Assembly (NCBI GenBank): GCA_013398275.1 | Contig: VZSE01008912.1 | Coordinates: 17,754 to 81,753 of the forward strand | DNA: 64,000 nt | Source: Promerops cafer | Lineage: Eukaryota > Chordata > Aves > Passeriformes > Nectariniidae | Direction of reading: 5' to 3' | Part shown: positions 27,007 to 40,600 of the stretch, one piece after another | Position numbering within the stretch: the first letter of the stretch is position 1 | Layout: every line of letters starts with the position of its first letter | The notes under the pieces: generated by a model | Seen by the model: only the letters and a program-made list of their open reading frames with translations | Databases searched by the model: none | What the model was told of the DNA's origin: nothing | Translations under genes and position numbers: made by a program

Positions 27007-28230
27007 CACGCTGGGACTTGTGCCTTGCAGTGGGGGTGACACCGCTGGGACAGAGTGGCTTGCTCCCTTTTTGGCAGCTTTGGGCCGGTGCCTGGCCGTT
27101 CCCTTTCCATTTGTGCCGTGGGTTTTGTTTTGTCGCCTTTCGTTTTTGTTCAGTGGAGGTTGTGTGGTGGTGCTGGTGGGTTGCCCCAAAGGGGCTAAAG
27201 TGGGATACCCCATCTGCAGAGGTAAAGCACAGACAGGACAGCACTGGGGTCATCCCCTGGTCGGGGTGTTGCTGCCTGTGGGGAAATAGGGTGTGGGGGA
27301 CACGCCTCTGGTGGAGCCCAGGGATTCCTCCTCACTGCAGCACACCCCACGCTGAACGTGCCTCCTCCAAAACGGGTGGGCTGGGGAGTGCGTCACACCA
27401 AACAGCCTCATGAGCAATGCTGCTTCTCTCCGTTTTGCTTTTCATTTTGTTAAACGGGTGATCTCATTGGCACCCCCCACTGGGTTCTACCTGGTCTCTG
27501 CTCAGCTGCTACCTCTGCCAGATCAGACCTCCCCTTTTCCCAGCGGCTGTTTCACCGAGCAACATGCATTTCATTGTCCAGATGTAGCTGAAAATGCCGA
27601 TGGCAGCTGTTCCTGGCCGATGGCATCCAGTGACCGCCGCAGGTCATTCCCGCAGAGAGGCAAATGCCGAGTGAATTTTTGGACCGGAGGAATTTCGGTA
27701 CTTTGCCTCTTTGCAGCCAGTGGGTGGCTGTAGTGCAAGCAGTGCTGATGCTGAAGATGCTGGGGAACCAGCCCTGAGCCACTGAGAGCCTGTCCTGCAG
27801 CCCATCCCATCCCTTCTCTTTGGGGCTCATCCTCTAAATGAGTCCCTGAAGCCCCTTGTCAGGGGACAGCCAGACGAGGGCATGTGGTGATAGCAGGGCC
27901 AAAGGACAGGGAGCCAACCTGAGGGGCTGCGATGCTCCACTGGGTGTCTGGGCTGCCGTGGGGGCAGAGGTGAGGGGCTGGCCCCGGGACCCGACACAGC
28001 CACCCTGTGATTCCTCACCTGTGCCGATGGCCTCGCACCACAGCAGGCTCTCGCAGAGGGGCCTTCCCCAAGGAGCGGCTGCTCTGTGTCGGGCTGGCGG
28101 CATCACAGCCTTTGAGGAAAGGGAAACGTCCCGAATTTTTTAACAGCAGAGCCAAATCCCTCCAGTGGGGGGAGGGGGTGGCAATGGGCGCATTTGGTTT
28201 TTCTTGAATAAAATTGACTTTATTATTTTT
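27007..28230 (+). other. CCDC134: CCDC134 3'UTR
   Basis: Non-coding continuation of the last CCDC134 exon from the TAG at 27004-27006 to about 20 bases past the AATAAA at 28207-28212. It is about 1.2 kb of moderately GC-rich sequence. Frames read here on either strand resemble no family that I know. Confidence 0.8.
28207..28212 (+). terminator. CCDC134: CCDC134 poly(A) signal AATAAA
   Basis: Canonical AATAAA followed by a T-rich tract. It is the first canonical hexamer after the CCDC134 stop, and it lies about 370 bases before the SREBF2 SRE-like element. Confidence 0.85.
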
Positions 28231-28379
28231 TTTTTTAAAGTAGAAGAACCCTGGCTCTTGCTCCCGTTCCTGGTGGGAGCGGGTGTGCGCCAGAGAGCGT
28301 CGAGGCGGCCCCTCAGGAGGTGAGGGTCCTTGGGCGCAGCGGAGGGAAGGACAAAGCCCATGCTCTATCCACCGCCGCC

Positions 28380-28653
28380 TTGCAGCTGGCCTTTCCGCCG
28401 TGCATCCTGGCGGCATCCCGGACCGCGAGCCCTGCCCCGGCCGCGTTTCCCGTGGGCGGCGGAGGCGGCGGCGGCGTCGGTGCCGCTCCCACGCGCGGCG
28501 CGGTCCCGCCCCCTCATGAATATTCAGCGCTCGGGGGCGGGGCGGCCTATGCTAATCGCAGCTGCTGATCGCTGACGCGCCATCACACCACGCGCCGCCG
28601 CGGCCGCCGATTGGCCGGGGGCGACCTNCCGGGGCGGCGGCGGGCCCTGCGCG
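28380..28653 (+). promoter_or_regulatory. SREBF2: SREBF2 CpG-island promoter with SRE-like, NF-Y and GC-box motifs
   Basis: GC-rich sequence just upstream of the SREBF2 start codon; the island continues into intron 1. Visible motifs are a GC-box cluster (28533-28545), an octamer-like ATGCTAAT (28549-28556), an SRE-like ATCACACCAC (28582-28591) and an inverted CCAAT box, ATTGG (28610-28614). The mammalian SREBF2 promoter is known to be activated by SREBP through ATCACCCCAC next to an NF-Y ATTGG; here the SRE differs at one base. The SRE-to-NF-Y spacing, about 20 bp centre to centre, matches known SREBP/NF-Y cooperation. The transcription start is not resolved. An ambiguous n is at 28628. Confidence 0.8.
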
Positions 28654-31600
28654 ATGGAGGGCGGCGAGCTGGCCGCCGAGAGCATGGACACCCTGACTGA
28701 GCTGGGCGACGAGCTCACCCTGGGCGACATCGACGGTAGGCGCCGCGGGAAGGAGCGGGGGGGTGGACTCCGGAGAGGCGCGCGTGGGCTCCCCACGCGT
28801 GTTAGCGGGAGCGCTCGGGTCTCCCCGCGCGGGCCCGCGGCTGCTGGGGAAGGAGGCGTGGGTGAGTGGCCCTTGGATCGAGCTTCTGGAGTGTTCAGGG
28901 TGGGTGCGCTTCCCACGCGGTACGGACCGCCACGCGCGCGGGGGGAGCGGGCATCCCCCGTCCCGGGTGGGTGCAGGCGGAGGAGCGGAGCGCGTCCCGC
29001 CGGGCAGCGCTGGCCTGGCGAGCGGCCACGCGTGTCTCCCCTGCCAGGGGAGCGCTTCTGAGCGACTTTCGTGGGGCTGCCGCACGCCCGGAGTCGAGGC
29101 CGTAGCCGCAGGAAGGCGCTGGGGATGTGGCGGTCCGAGCCGCCGAGCCCACCCTTGCACCGGTGGCCGGCGCGGGAAGGGGTCGGGGAAAGTGCTGACC
29201 GTGTCTCCCTGCTCCTGCCGCAGACCCGCGGGGCAAGCGGCGCTGCCCACGTTCCCCTCGTGTTTCCTCGTGGCTCTCTTAAAGTAGGAGCTAAACGGTG
29301 GCTGGAGCTGTGCCTCCGCTAGTGCCCGTGGGAGGCCGAGCCTCCAAGCCCTCCTGCATCGAAACAGCTCTAACTGCTTAAATTTCCCATCTTCCCTGTC
29401 ATCCTAAAACTTTACTGCGTCGCTGGCACAGCACAGACCTGTGAGAAAACCCCTGTTTTCCACCGAAGTGCAGCAAAAACGAAGCGCCTGCGTGTGACGC
29501 TTATTTTATGTATATTTTTGGCGACACCAAGCAGCTCCTGAAAAACCCATTTAAAATGACGTTTCTCGGTGTGGTCTGTGCTGTAGGCTGGGGGAGATGA
29601 GCTCCTGCCTTAGCTCATTGGTCTGTTGGGCTGTAATCCCAAACAGAGCTCAGTTTTGGGGCTGTCCAAAATATCCTTGTTTAGCAGGTGGAAGATAAAA
29701 TTTTACCAGTACTTTTAGATTTCTAGTTGACACTGATTTGCCACATAGCTTGGGGTAAAATTTATGCTCCTTTTTTTCTTTTGTCATAAAAGAAGAATGT
29801 ACCTTACAGGAGTGCAATGGGCTTAGTTATTGCTCATAAAGTTTGATAGTGCACATTGAAGGTGGCGTTTGCTGTTGTTTAAGCACCACGTGATGAGTTC
29901 TCAGGTTCCATACGGAAACAGATGAATTGATGAACCCAGCAATGGCTCTGAACCGAGGTGTGCCCTGGGAGGTGTGATTCAGAGCGATGAGTAACTCAGG
30001 AAAACGAGCTTCACTTTCCTCCCCACCTCCAGGGGTGGATTTTCCTGGTGAAGGCAGGGGGAAGATACGTGACAGTCCTGCTTTTTTTGTGCTCCAGCAT
30101 GGATTCATCTCAGGGTTTGAAATTTTGCGAGGATTTTCTTTTGGTTTTTAAGTCGTCTTAGGGGTGTTCCTCTCCCATTCAGACTGAGGGGCTCCTCACT
30201 GCCTGTTGCGTGGATTTTGATTTTTTGTGGTGGATGTGCTTTGGGATGTCAGTGCTCACTGGGTTCATACTTCAAGACAGGGCACAAAGGTGGCCAGGGG
30301 GCCCCAGTGCTGAACCCAAAGGCTCTGCCTCTTGCCCCAGCACAAGCTGCTCCACCAGCCATGGACATCTTCCTGCTGACAGGGCACTGCTGGGTAACAT
30401 TGGAGCACGAGGTTTGAGTCTGTTGGAGGTCAAAGCACATCAGGGTTCAGGACAGAGAGGTTGTTTCTGTTGAGGTTGGGATCTCTTTCTGTTTCTCAGA
30501 GCACAGCATCTCCAGGAGCGTGAGGAAGAGCAGCCTCTGTGCTGGAGAGCTGAGCCACCGCCTGGGAGAGGCAGCTGAAGCCCAGCCCTTGCCTTTCTGC
30601 CAGGTATTCAGGCCCTGGGCTGATGAAAGTGGCAGAAGCCCTTGGTGGGCTCAGTTTTGGTTTTGTAATACCTTGTTGACATTTTTTAGCCTTGGGTTGG
30701 GCTGGGATTTTTTTCTGCAGTAAGGTCACTCTGCTTTAGGGCCTGAGACCTTGATACCTCTCTGGCATAGAGGGTGCAGGTGCTCTGGTGGCACCAGGTT
30801 TATCACTGATGGCTCCAGAAGCACCTGAGGTTTCTCACAGTCAGTGTAGATATTCTGGTTTCTGGGTAGGTGAAGGTGTTTTAAAAAGCAGAGATTTAGA
30901 TTTTGGGTGTTGGCTGTTTCTCTTGCTTTTAATTTTTTGTGTGTTGTTATTAGGAAAGCTCTTGAGCCCTTTAAAAGAGGTGGGTTTGATCCCCTGGCAG
31001 TCTTAATTCTTAAAAATTAAGCTTTAGACTTTTTGCATTTAGTCAAAGTTAAGTCTGTCATAAAGAGGTGATTTAACTTGTGAGAGCAGGAGTAGTTTTT
31101 AAAATAGTCTGTTAAATCTGCTGCATTGAACACAACATTCTTTAAAACACAGTGCTTGAAATTTTGTTCTGATGCTGGAATTTACTCTTCCAGAGCAAAT
31201 CTCATCTGATTTATGTTTATTCCCTACTTGGAGTTGTGCTGTCTGATAGTGAAATAGCAATACCATCAAACGCAGAGTTTGGGAAGTAGTTGGGATTATC
31301 AGTTTTATCATGGTGAGGGTTATTTGGGATGGTCTTAGCTGAAGTCAGTTGGAATGTGAAGAGCTGTTTAATATCCATCTTGAAACATCAGATGTTAACC
31401 TTGAAACAGCCCTCTTTGCTCTGCTAGTGTTTTGTGAAAGCCAATTAAGGCAATACATTAAAAAAATAAATCTTTCATTCCTCTAGTGAAGATTGGTGAC
31501 AAGGGCTTGGTCCAGCTGGTCCCCAAGAGTGGCTGCTGCCTCATGCTGGGGGAACTGTGCGTCCCCACTTAGTGTCAGGTTATTAACAGGTCAGGAGGAC

Positions 31601-34600
31601 ACATCTCCTCCCTCCAATAGACTCTAGTTCTTAAGAGCAGTGGTCATGGCCAGTGCTTAAATGTGTGTCAGGGTGTGGAGGGATTGCTATTGAAAGGGAA
31701 GAGTAGTTGTATCACAGAAATGTTGAAATGTGTGTTGAGGGAGCAAGAGGCATGGAGGAGGATTCATCCCTTTGCTCTGTTTCAGACAAAGGAGTGTCAG
31801 ACAAATTAATTGGATAATGTGTGGGTGGCATTTCAGAGAGCTGAGCAAATTAGTAGCCCTCTTATTGCTGGGACATAATCCATGGAAACTTCTTGACAAA
31901 AGTTTACTGTTTCAAACCTACTTCATAAATCTCAGCAGTGACATCCTTTGGGGTTTATGAATGAGAAAGGTCCTAGTGTAAGGAGCCCTTTGCCATATTT
32001 TTTCCTATAAATCAGAAATCTATTTTTTGCTTCCTAAACCCATACTTATTATTTTGTTATAATCTCCCTTAGGTTTGTGGGTCCCCTCTTTTCCTGTTTC
32101 CAGAAAAAAATAAATAGGACTTTCAGAAAACCATGGAAGAGCCAGTGCAGCATGGGCAGGTCCTGGGGTGGGGAAGAATGTCTGATTCCTCATGCCACTG
32201 CCTGCACACAGATCAGGGAAAGCATTCATATGTCTTAAGGTGCCTAATTGGACTAAATTGGATTAGATGGAGGGAAGAGGAAGCTCTGCTTATGAACAAT
32301 GATCTCTTGGTTGTGAAATGTTCACCTCTCGGGGGAAGGCCTATAGTGTTGCAGTAGGACCTTTTGATGTGGGTTCATAAAATCCTGGAGAAGGTGGGAT
32401 GGAGAGAAACTGTTGTGCAGTAATTGCAGGCAGAAAACCAACAGAAAAAGTTATTCTGATGTTTTAAACACATGCATGGATTTATCCTGCTACAGTTTTA
32501 TAAAGTCGTGTTTCCTTTCGTGGTTTTTCCCCAATTTTTGTTATGCTTGTAATTAAAAGAAAGATAAGATGAATTCTTATCCTGTCTCTTCCCTTTCCAG
32601 ATACTCAGTGGGACAGTACAGACAGGGGACTTGTCTCCCAAAAGCTGGGTGAGAGAATGGTTAGTGCTGGAATTGTGGAGGTGCTTGGTTTCTTCCTTCT
32701 GCAAGGGTTAGACTGAAGGAGTGATGGAACAAGACTCTAATATTTGAGATATATATTGGAGATGGCTTTAAGTTCTAGTCTGTGCTTGCATCTTGTTGTC
32801 TGGAAAAGTGTTGTGGGAGGGTCTTGCTTTTCGCCCTGAACAGCAGCAGCAGTGCTTTGCTGCTGGCTATGTCCTGGTCCCTCTCTGGAGGTGCTGCATT
32901 GGTGTGATGTTCTCTGAAGGTTTTGCAGGACCCAGAGCTCCCTTCTGTGCACACACACCATATTTCCATGATGTAAACGGCAGGTGTCAAAGTGCGCAGG
33001 CGATGAAATGGTGTTGAACGAATTTTTCTTCTGTTTTACAGAGATGCTGCAGTTTGTCAGTAACCAGGCAGGAGACTTTCCAGACCTGTTTTCGGATCCC
33101 TTGTGCAGCACCTTCCAGGGCAGCAGCGGCAGTGGCAGCAGCAGTGGGACCCTGGAGCCGCAGTTGCAGCGGCCCTACAGCCAGGTGCAGCTCCAAACCT
33201 TCCCGCCACCCCCTGCATCCCCCCAGCTCCAGAGCCTGCCGGTGAAAGCAGCGCAGACGACGCCTCCGGCCCCTCCACGCTCGGCCCCTGTCCTGCAGCC
33301 GCGGCCCTCAGTGCAGCCTCAGCTCCAGCAGCAGGCCGTCATGATTACACCAACGTTCAGCTCTGCTCCCCAGACCAGGATTATCCAGCAGCCAGTCATC
33401 TACCAGAATGCAGCCACGAGCTTCCAAGGTAGTGCTTGCGGTGCTCGGGCTGCAGGTGTGCCTGGTGCACGCGAGATTCCAGGATGCTCAGGCTGTGGGT
33501 GTGCCTGGTGCACTTGCAGTGAATGGCATCAGTGTTCAAACTCCAAGTGCATCTTCAGCCGTGACAAGCCTGATGATCCTTTTCTTGTGATGCTGCCTGT
33601 GGGGTGTCCTATCTCCTACCTGTGTGGCTTTGGAGTTGGGGAGCCTGAGAAATTGTCAGGAATGAGATCTGAAGTGTTTTTGTGCGACCTCTTACCATAA
33701 ATGTTGTTTTGCTCTTCTCCTCTGGCCTGGCCTTCTGCCCTATGGCTCTTGGGAGGCTCGAGAAAAGATGTCTTAAAACATCATTGTTGGCAACCCTGTT
33801 CTCCCACTGATGAGTGCACTGGGCAGATCCAGTCTGTCCCACACAGCAGTCTGGAATGAAGGCACATTTTATCAACCAAACTCTGGAGCTCAGTACTTGC
33901 ACTGAGCAGAGACACCTGTAGGAATATTTAGTGATCTTCCTTTGTGAATGCTGGATGACTTGATCCTCTTCAGTAGGTCTTTGATTCTTTACACGACAGA
34001 TAGGATCCTACGGTCCACCAAGACCAGGGGGAGTGGGAAAGTGCAGGTTGGATGTCCTGTATAATGCCACTGAAGCAGAGTCCTGTGCTGTCAGACTGAA
34101 GGGTTTTGGGTCTATTTTCTCTTAGCTGATCCTCTGCCTCGTGGAGAGCTGCTATTCTAGGTGCAGTGTCCTCTTGCAGAAGGCACCAAAGCAGCTGGAA
34201 GCTTCCCAACATGTGGGATGTTTCAGATGAATGCTGCCTACTAAGAAGCTCTGGGAAGAAGAGGAGTGATGCTAGGAGCATTTCCAGGCTCCATGAAGGA
34301 GACGTGTCTCTCGACCATTTCTGATATCTCTTCTGCTTTTCAGTTCTCCAGCCCCAAGTCCAGAGCCTGGTGACGTCCTCCCAGGTTCAGCCGGTTACGA
34401 TCCAGCAGCAGGTGCAGACGGTGCAGGCCCAGCGAGTGCTGACGCAGGCGGCCAACGGCACCATCCAGACCCTAACGCCAGCCACGGTCCAGACTGTTGC
34501 TGCACCGCAGGTCCAGCAAGTTCCCGTAAGTAAAAGTGCGGAATGATGCGGGGATCCAGCAGAACAAGAAAGTGCTTTTGTGGGTCTGCTCCCCTGGCTT

Positions 34601-37600
34601 GCCTGGGGAGAAGTGGTGAAGCTGTAGGGCTGGCGATCCTGGCTAGGATTGCTTCTGCACAAATGTTTTTAAACCTGAGAGGTAGCTGTAGCCTGCCTGT
34701 GTCCCAGAAGCATTTTACTTCCTGCAGGTCCCTGTTGTGAGATGTGATGTGACTTCTGGGCAATGCTCAGCAACTGCTTTCAGTTAAACAGTAACTAAAT
34801 GCAGTCTAAAGCGATTTTTTTAACTTGGTACTGCCAAACCCAGTTGGAAACTTTACTTGAACAGGCTATCTTTGACTTTTGCCTACTTCTTTGCATGTCC
34901 ATCACCTCTACCACATCTTGTAAGGGCTGGTTGATACTGGAATGTGTTCTTCTAATTCTTTTGTCATGGTGTTTTTTTTAATAGTTTTACTGTTATAGTG
35001 CCATGTGATTTTTTTTTTCACTCTTGTGCATCTTTGTATTGAAGAAAAAAGCTTGTCTGTGAGACTCAGTATGACAAAGTTGCTGTGGTTCAGTTGTACT
35101 ATACCATCTCTGGTGTTCTCAGAGAGTCAACAAGGTATTTGAAAGAAATAAGAGCAAAATAACTTACAGTGGATTTTGATCTGCTCAATGCTAAAGGTAC
35201 AGATCCTTTCAGTGACATTGCAGGGAGAAGCTACTGTGTGTGTTTGCCAAAGCAGGCTGTCCTAGCAGTGTTAGACTGAGTACTCAGACAGTTAACGTAG
35301 AGGGCTAATTATAAGTGTAACTGGAGAGGGGAAAGCAGCTTTTCCATCAGCTCTTTTGTGTTTTTGCATACTTGTTTACTTCTGGTGACTGATTTGAAAA
35401 CCACTGTCCTGGTGGTTCCTCTGCCCCGCTCTATCCAGTGCTGTTCAGACTGTCTCCTGCTCAGAGTTTGCATTGGGGCCGATGGAAAGCACCCAGGTGA
35501 TGCTGGGTGCAAGTCAAAGAAATACTCGCCCTGCTCTTTTGGCAACCACTGAGTTGTAAAGCTATTACAACTCTGTTGGTGCTTACCTCTGGCTACTGAG
35601 ATCAGCAGGGAAATACGTGCCTGCTCTCCCCTTCACCTGTAACTCTTTTCAACCTAGGTTCTTGTCCAACCTCAGATCATAAAAACGGATTCCCTGGTCT
35701 TGACAACGCTGAAAACAGATGGCAATCCTGTTATGGCTGCAGTACAGAACCCAGCACTGACAGCACTCACTGCTCCCATTCAGACCACAGCTCTGCAGGT
35801 ACCCTATGGATGTCCTTCCATCCCTCTCCTCACTGATGTCCTTTCCTATTAATGCAAAGAAGAGATTTGTGCTGTAGTGTTCTGCGGTGGCACAGACAAG
35901 AGGGGTTCTGAGGGCTGTTGTACACACGTCCAGGGCGAGTAGTACCCTGTTTCTGTCAAGGCTAAACACACAGATTGTACAGTTTGGCAGCCTTCCCATG
36001 GCCAGCAAGCAAAGATCAAGGGCACATTTCTGTTTACCTTTTTCTGGTACTACAAGGAGAGGAATATGACCTAAAAACTCAGTCTAGTTTTTAACTTGAA
36101 GCCAAAAGCTGACTTGCTCTGAGTACCTGTGGAACTTCCTTTTGCCTCTCAGTAGTGTCCAATAGTAGTATATTAAATGTGACAACTAATTAAACTACTT
36201 TTCAGAGGGCATTTGCAGGGAGGATTTGTCATAATTATTGGAGGTGGCAATTATGCTTCATGGCCTCCACTTCTAATCAAGTCTCAGAAATTTATGTCCC
36301 CAAAGAAACATTTATTATGATCCTGTATGTTCTGAACAGATATCTTTGTATAAATATTTACTGGGGGAGATAAACTTGTCAGTGTGGACCTAAATTTTGA
36401 CTTCTTTTGCAATAGCATGATATGCTTCTTAGATACTTATTAGCACCCAGGCTAAAATCTTCAATTAATCTGCTTGCTTTTAGATTATGTTTTCACACAA
36501 TTTGAGGTTTATGAGGTTGTGTCTGAGGCATGTTTGAACGCATTGAAATTATGTGGATATTTAGCCAAGGAAAGGTATAGGACTTAAATTCACTTATTTG
36601 TCAAGTTCCAACTTGAAGTGAAACTAAATTAATTTCTGATATCCCAATTAAAAGACTGTTTCAGTCAAAATTGTTTCTGAAATTGCTCATGACTAGTTTA
36701 TTCTCATGGCTAGCTGCTCTAGGCTAGTTATTATGTTTGTCTTCTGACAGAAATAGCTCTTACTCTCCATAGCTACTTGCTTCTCTGATCCTTGGTGTAC
36801 TTCAGAGAACACATGTGCCTTTCTAAATCTTGCTTTGCTGGATTAAGCAGTCTAAACTTCCTTTCATTACAGCTGTCCTAGGAGCCCCTCTGTGCAACTG
36901 TTCTGGTGGGATTCATCATATTTTATCTCTGAGTACATACTGCTTTAGTTTGCTTAGATGGTCTGTCCTACATCTAGATGCCCAAGTTTGAGCTTTTCAT
37001 TCTGCTGTATATCACTCACTTGTCTTAGTTTCTCATATTAAGGCATTTTTATGGCTTATGGGTTGTTTTTTTTCCCATTTAATCAAATTCAAATCAATTT
37101 GAACTGCATTCCTCAAGCCAAAGGTTGTTTTTTTAGTTGGATCCTTTCCAGCATTGTCATTACTAATGCCATTGGAAGTAGTGTAGTCTGTTGCTGTTTT
37201 AATGACTATTAGTCCAAAGAAAAGGTGGATTTTGACACTTGGAGTGTAAAGATTGTAGGAACAAGGAGGAGCTTTAATCCCTTTCTCTACTTAAGTGGAT
37301 GAACAGAGCGTAGTATTGGCAGAAGTATTGATGCTCTTGGAGAACAGGAGATGTTCTTACTCCACAGTGACCAGCGTGGGAGCCAGAGTGACAGATCTTT
37401 CCTGTGTTGCTGTGCCAGTGCTTGTGCCAGCTAAGAAAGATGGAAGGAATTTGGCATCTCACACGTTTTTTGAGCTGTACCAGCTTTTCCTGATTCTTCT
37501 TTGTTTAATCCTTCTTCTTTTGCCATCATAAACCTTACCTAAATTGGCTGATTGCTCTTGACACTTATTACGCGTGGTCTTTGTAGACCCTGGTTGGGAG

Positions 37601-40600
37601 CAACGGGACCATTTTGACCACAATGCCGGTGATGGTGGGACAAGAAAAGGTGCCTATCAAACAAGTTCCTGGGGGTGTCAAGCAACCTGAACCACCTAAA
37701 GAAGGAGAGAGGAGAACAACTCACAACATCATTGAAAAGCGCTACCGGTCGTCCATAAATGACAAAATCATTGAGCTGAAGGACCTCGTCATGGGGACAG
37801 ATGCCAAGGTAAAGATGGGGAATAAGTGCAAATGTGATGTCATAAATACTTTGTCTTCAGGTGCTCATTTGCTCTACCAAATGAAACATTTGGGTACATG
37901 TAGCTGTTAGGAGCATGCACTCGGGTATTGGGGTAAGACTGGTGAGAATCCCTTGTGCTCAGTAATTGTATCCAGGAAGGGTCATCCGTAAAATATTAAT
38001 TTTACTGTGCTAGTGGTACTGTTTCTTGAAAATAAGCTGTACCTTATGCATTTTTTCTTATATTAGGTCTAACTTAAAATAAGCCCTCTAGGTGGAATAT
38101 CCAGGTGGATGTTTTGATAATTCTGCCAAACCAGATCTTGCTTCTATTAAATTTCCTTTTCCATGTGACTGCAGTAAGGATGAGGGTTTACAGAGCTTTC
38201 CAATTAATTTCCTTTAGACATTGAGCTGTAAAAACTCCTGATTGCTCAAATATTGGAAGCTTTCTTGCACCACACATTCAGGGTTTGTTCCTACTCGCTT
38301 TACCTCATGCTGGTGAGGCAGGCAGTAGTATTCTTGATACCTTCTGTGACTACTGCACGAATAAGTGCACTAGTGAAGTCACCTCCTATTGCAGGAAGTG
38401 GAAGCTTTTAAAAACATGGGTAGTGTGCAGTGGCTTCACAGTACTTCTGGCTTGTGTTTAGAAGATGAACTTGCCCACTGCTGCTGGAAGCAAGGATTTG
38501 CATGGAGATGGCCAAGCGAGTAAGACAAGGAGAGAACTACTTATCTCAGAATTTAGCAATCAGGCAGCAGCTTGTTCTATCCCAGAATCGATCCACTTCA
38601 TTTACAAACTGTGGTACTTTCAAAGGACTATTTCTGGCTAAAACCTAGGTGTGAACTCCATTGTAATTTGGATGTTAATCTGTTTCCATTGTACTGTTTT
38701 AAAAAGATCTTAGAGAGACCTCATCCTTGTGTGTCTTTGATACCTTGCCCAAAGAACATGCTGTGCTAATGGTTCCTTTGCAGCTGCTGAGAGGTCCTTT
38801 ATTCCCTTTTCTTTCACCACATGATACAAAGGGTTGTGGTATTCCTACAGGCAGGAGTGATCCTTTGATACTCTTAATATAAACTGCTTTTTGTACATTT
38901 AATTCCTTACAGATGCACAAGTCTGGAGTCCTGAGAAAAGCCATTGACTACATTAAATACCTGCAGCAGGCTAACCATAAGCTGAGGCAGGAGAACATGG
39001 TTCTGAAGCTGGCTAACCAAAAAAACAGTAAGTTGTGGAGGCTCTGTAGTGGAGGGGAGGCGGTCAGCATGGATGTAGGATGTATCTTGCAGTTTCTTAT
39101 CCTTGACAGAGGTTGTATTGATAGTGGCCAGTTGAGATGGCCAGTTGAGATGACAGAGCCAATCTGAGAGCTACTGACAGGAGTCAGGATGGAGAAACAT
39201 GTACATAATGCACTCTGATTTTTTCAGAGCTGTTGAAGGGCATTGACCTGAGCAGTCTGGTTGACAATGATGTAGATCTGAAGATAGATGACTTCAACCA
39301 GAATGTGCTACTGATGTCTCCTCCAGCCTCTGATTCAGGATCCCAGGCTGGCTTCTCTCCCTATTCCATTGATTCAGAGCCAGGAAGCCCGCTCCTTGAT
39401 GATGCAAAGGTATTTGTGACTTTAACTGTCAAATTCAAGCTATCTTCTTCAGGTTATTTAAGAGCCAGAATTTAAATTCTCCTTATTCTCTAGAGTGGAA
39501 CGAGCAGACATCTGGCAAGCAGATTTGAAGGGTTTAGAGATCCTTTATAAGGATGAGGAAGGTCCATGTGTGTGTTTTATCTTTCTTCAAATTATTGAGG
39601 CTATTTCCTGAGCTCTATTACCTGAGCCCTACCTTAGCTGCTGGAAGAACTGTGCTTATCCTTCAGCCCCTGTACAGTCTCTGTGGACTTACAGTGCATG
39701 TTCATTACCCAAGGAGCCCTTGGCTTTCCAGGATATGTATGTCCAGTGAGTAAAGCAGGAGAATTTGGAAATGGATGATGACATCAGTTGTGGTTAATGA
39801 GACCATAAGTAGTCAGAGTAACAAAAAGCTGTTAGCTGTCTTTGGCTTACGGGTTTGTTTTGTGGATATCACAGAAGGGGGTTTTCTGGGAGATCCTCCA
39901 AAGAGTAAGGACAGCAAAGATTAATCCTAGCCTAACCCAGGGATACAGTTAATACCTGAAATGACTGGACAAAGAAGGAAGTTCAAGGCAGTCAAATGTT
40001 TCAGCCTTATCTTACTAAGCTAAGAAAAGCTTTATTGGAGTTCTTGCTCATCTGGAGCTCAAAAGCAAATTTATACATGTTCTGTTTCTCTTTCTTTCCT
40101 ACCCCTTCCTTGGGATAAACATTTTTTTGTGCTTCAGAATGGTAAGCATTGGGTTTTTTGTCCTTTTTCTCTCCATTCCCATTCCCTTGAAGGTTAAAGA
40201 TGAGCCTGACTCTCCTCCTGTGGCGCTTGGTATGGTGGATCGCTCTCGAATACTCCTCTGTGCTCTCACATTCCTTTGCCTTTCCTTCAATCCACTGACA
40301 TCCCTCCTGGACGCCCGAGGAACGTCCGAGTCCGACAGCCTGGTGCGCCACGGCTCCGGCAGGAACGTGCTGACGATTGAGTCGGGTAAAGAACTGGGAT
40401 CGTTCGGGCCGCAGAGGATGTCCAGCCTTACGCGGTCTCCCTAAAAGCCACCGGCAGCTGTGAAGGCTGCCGGTCGCGAAGTGGACGGTCGCTGTGGTTC
40501 AGCAGGATGGGTTTGTGTGTTCAGGGAGTTCTGCGACCTTTGTTTAATGGGTGGGGAGGGGCAGTAACTGCAGGGCAGGGCATGGAAGGAGAGCCAGCTT

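Noticed and set aside
28552..29287. Long frames around SREBF2 exon 1
   Set aside because: CpG-island artefacts; only 28654-28735 continues in phase into SREBF2 exon 2.
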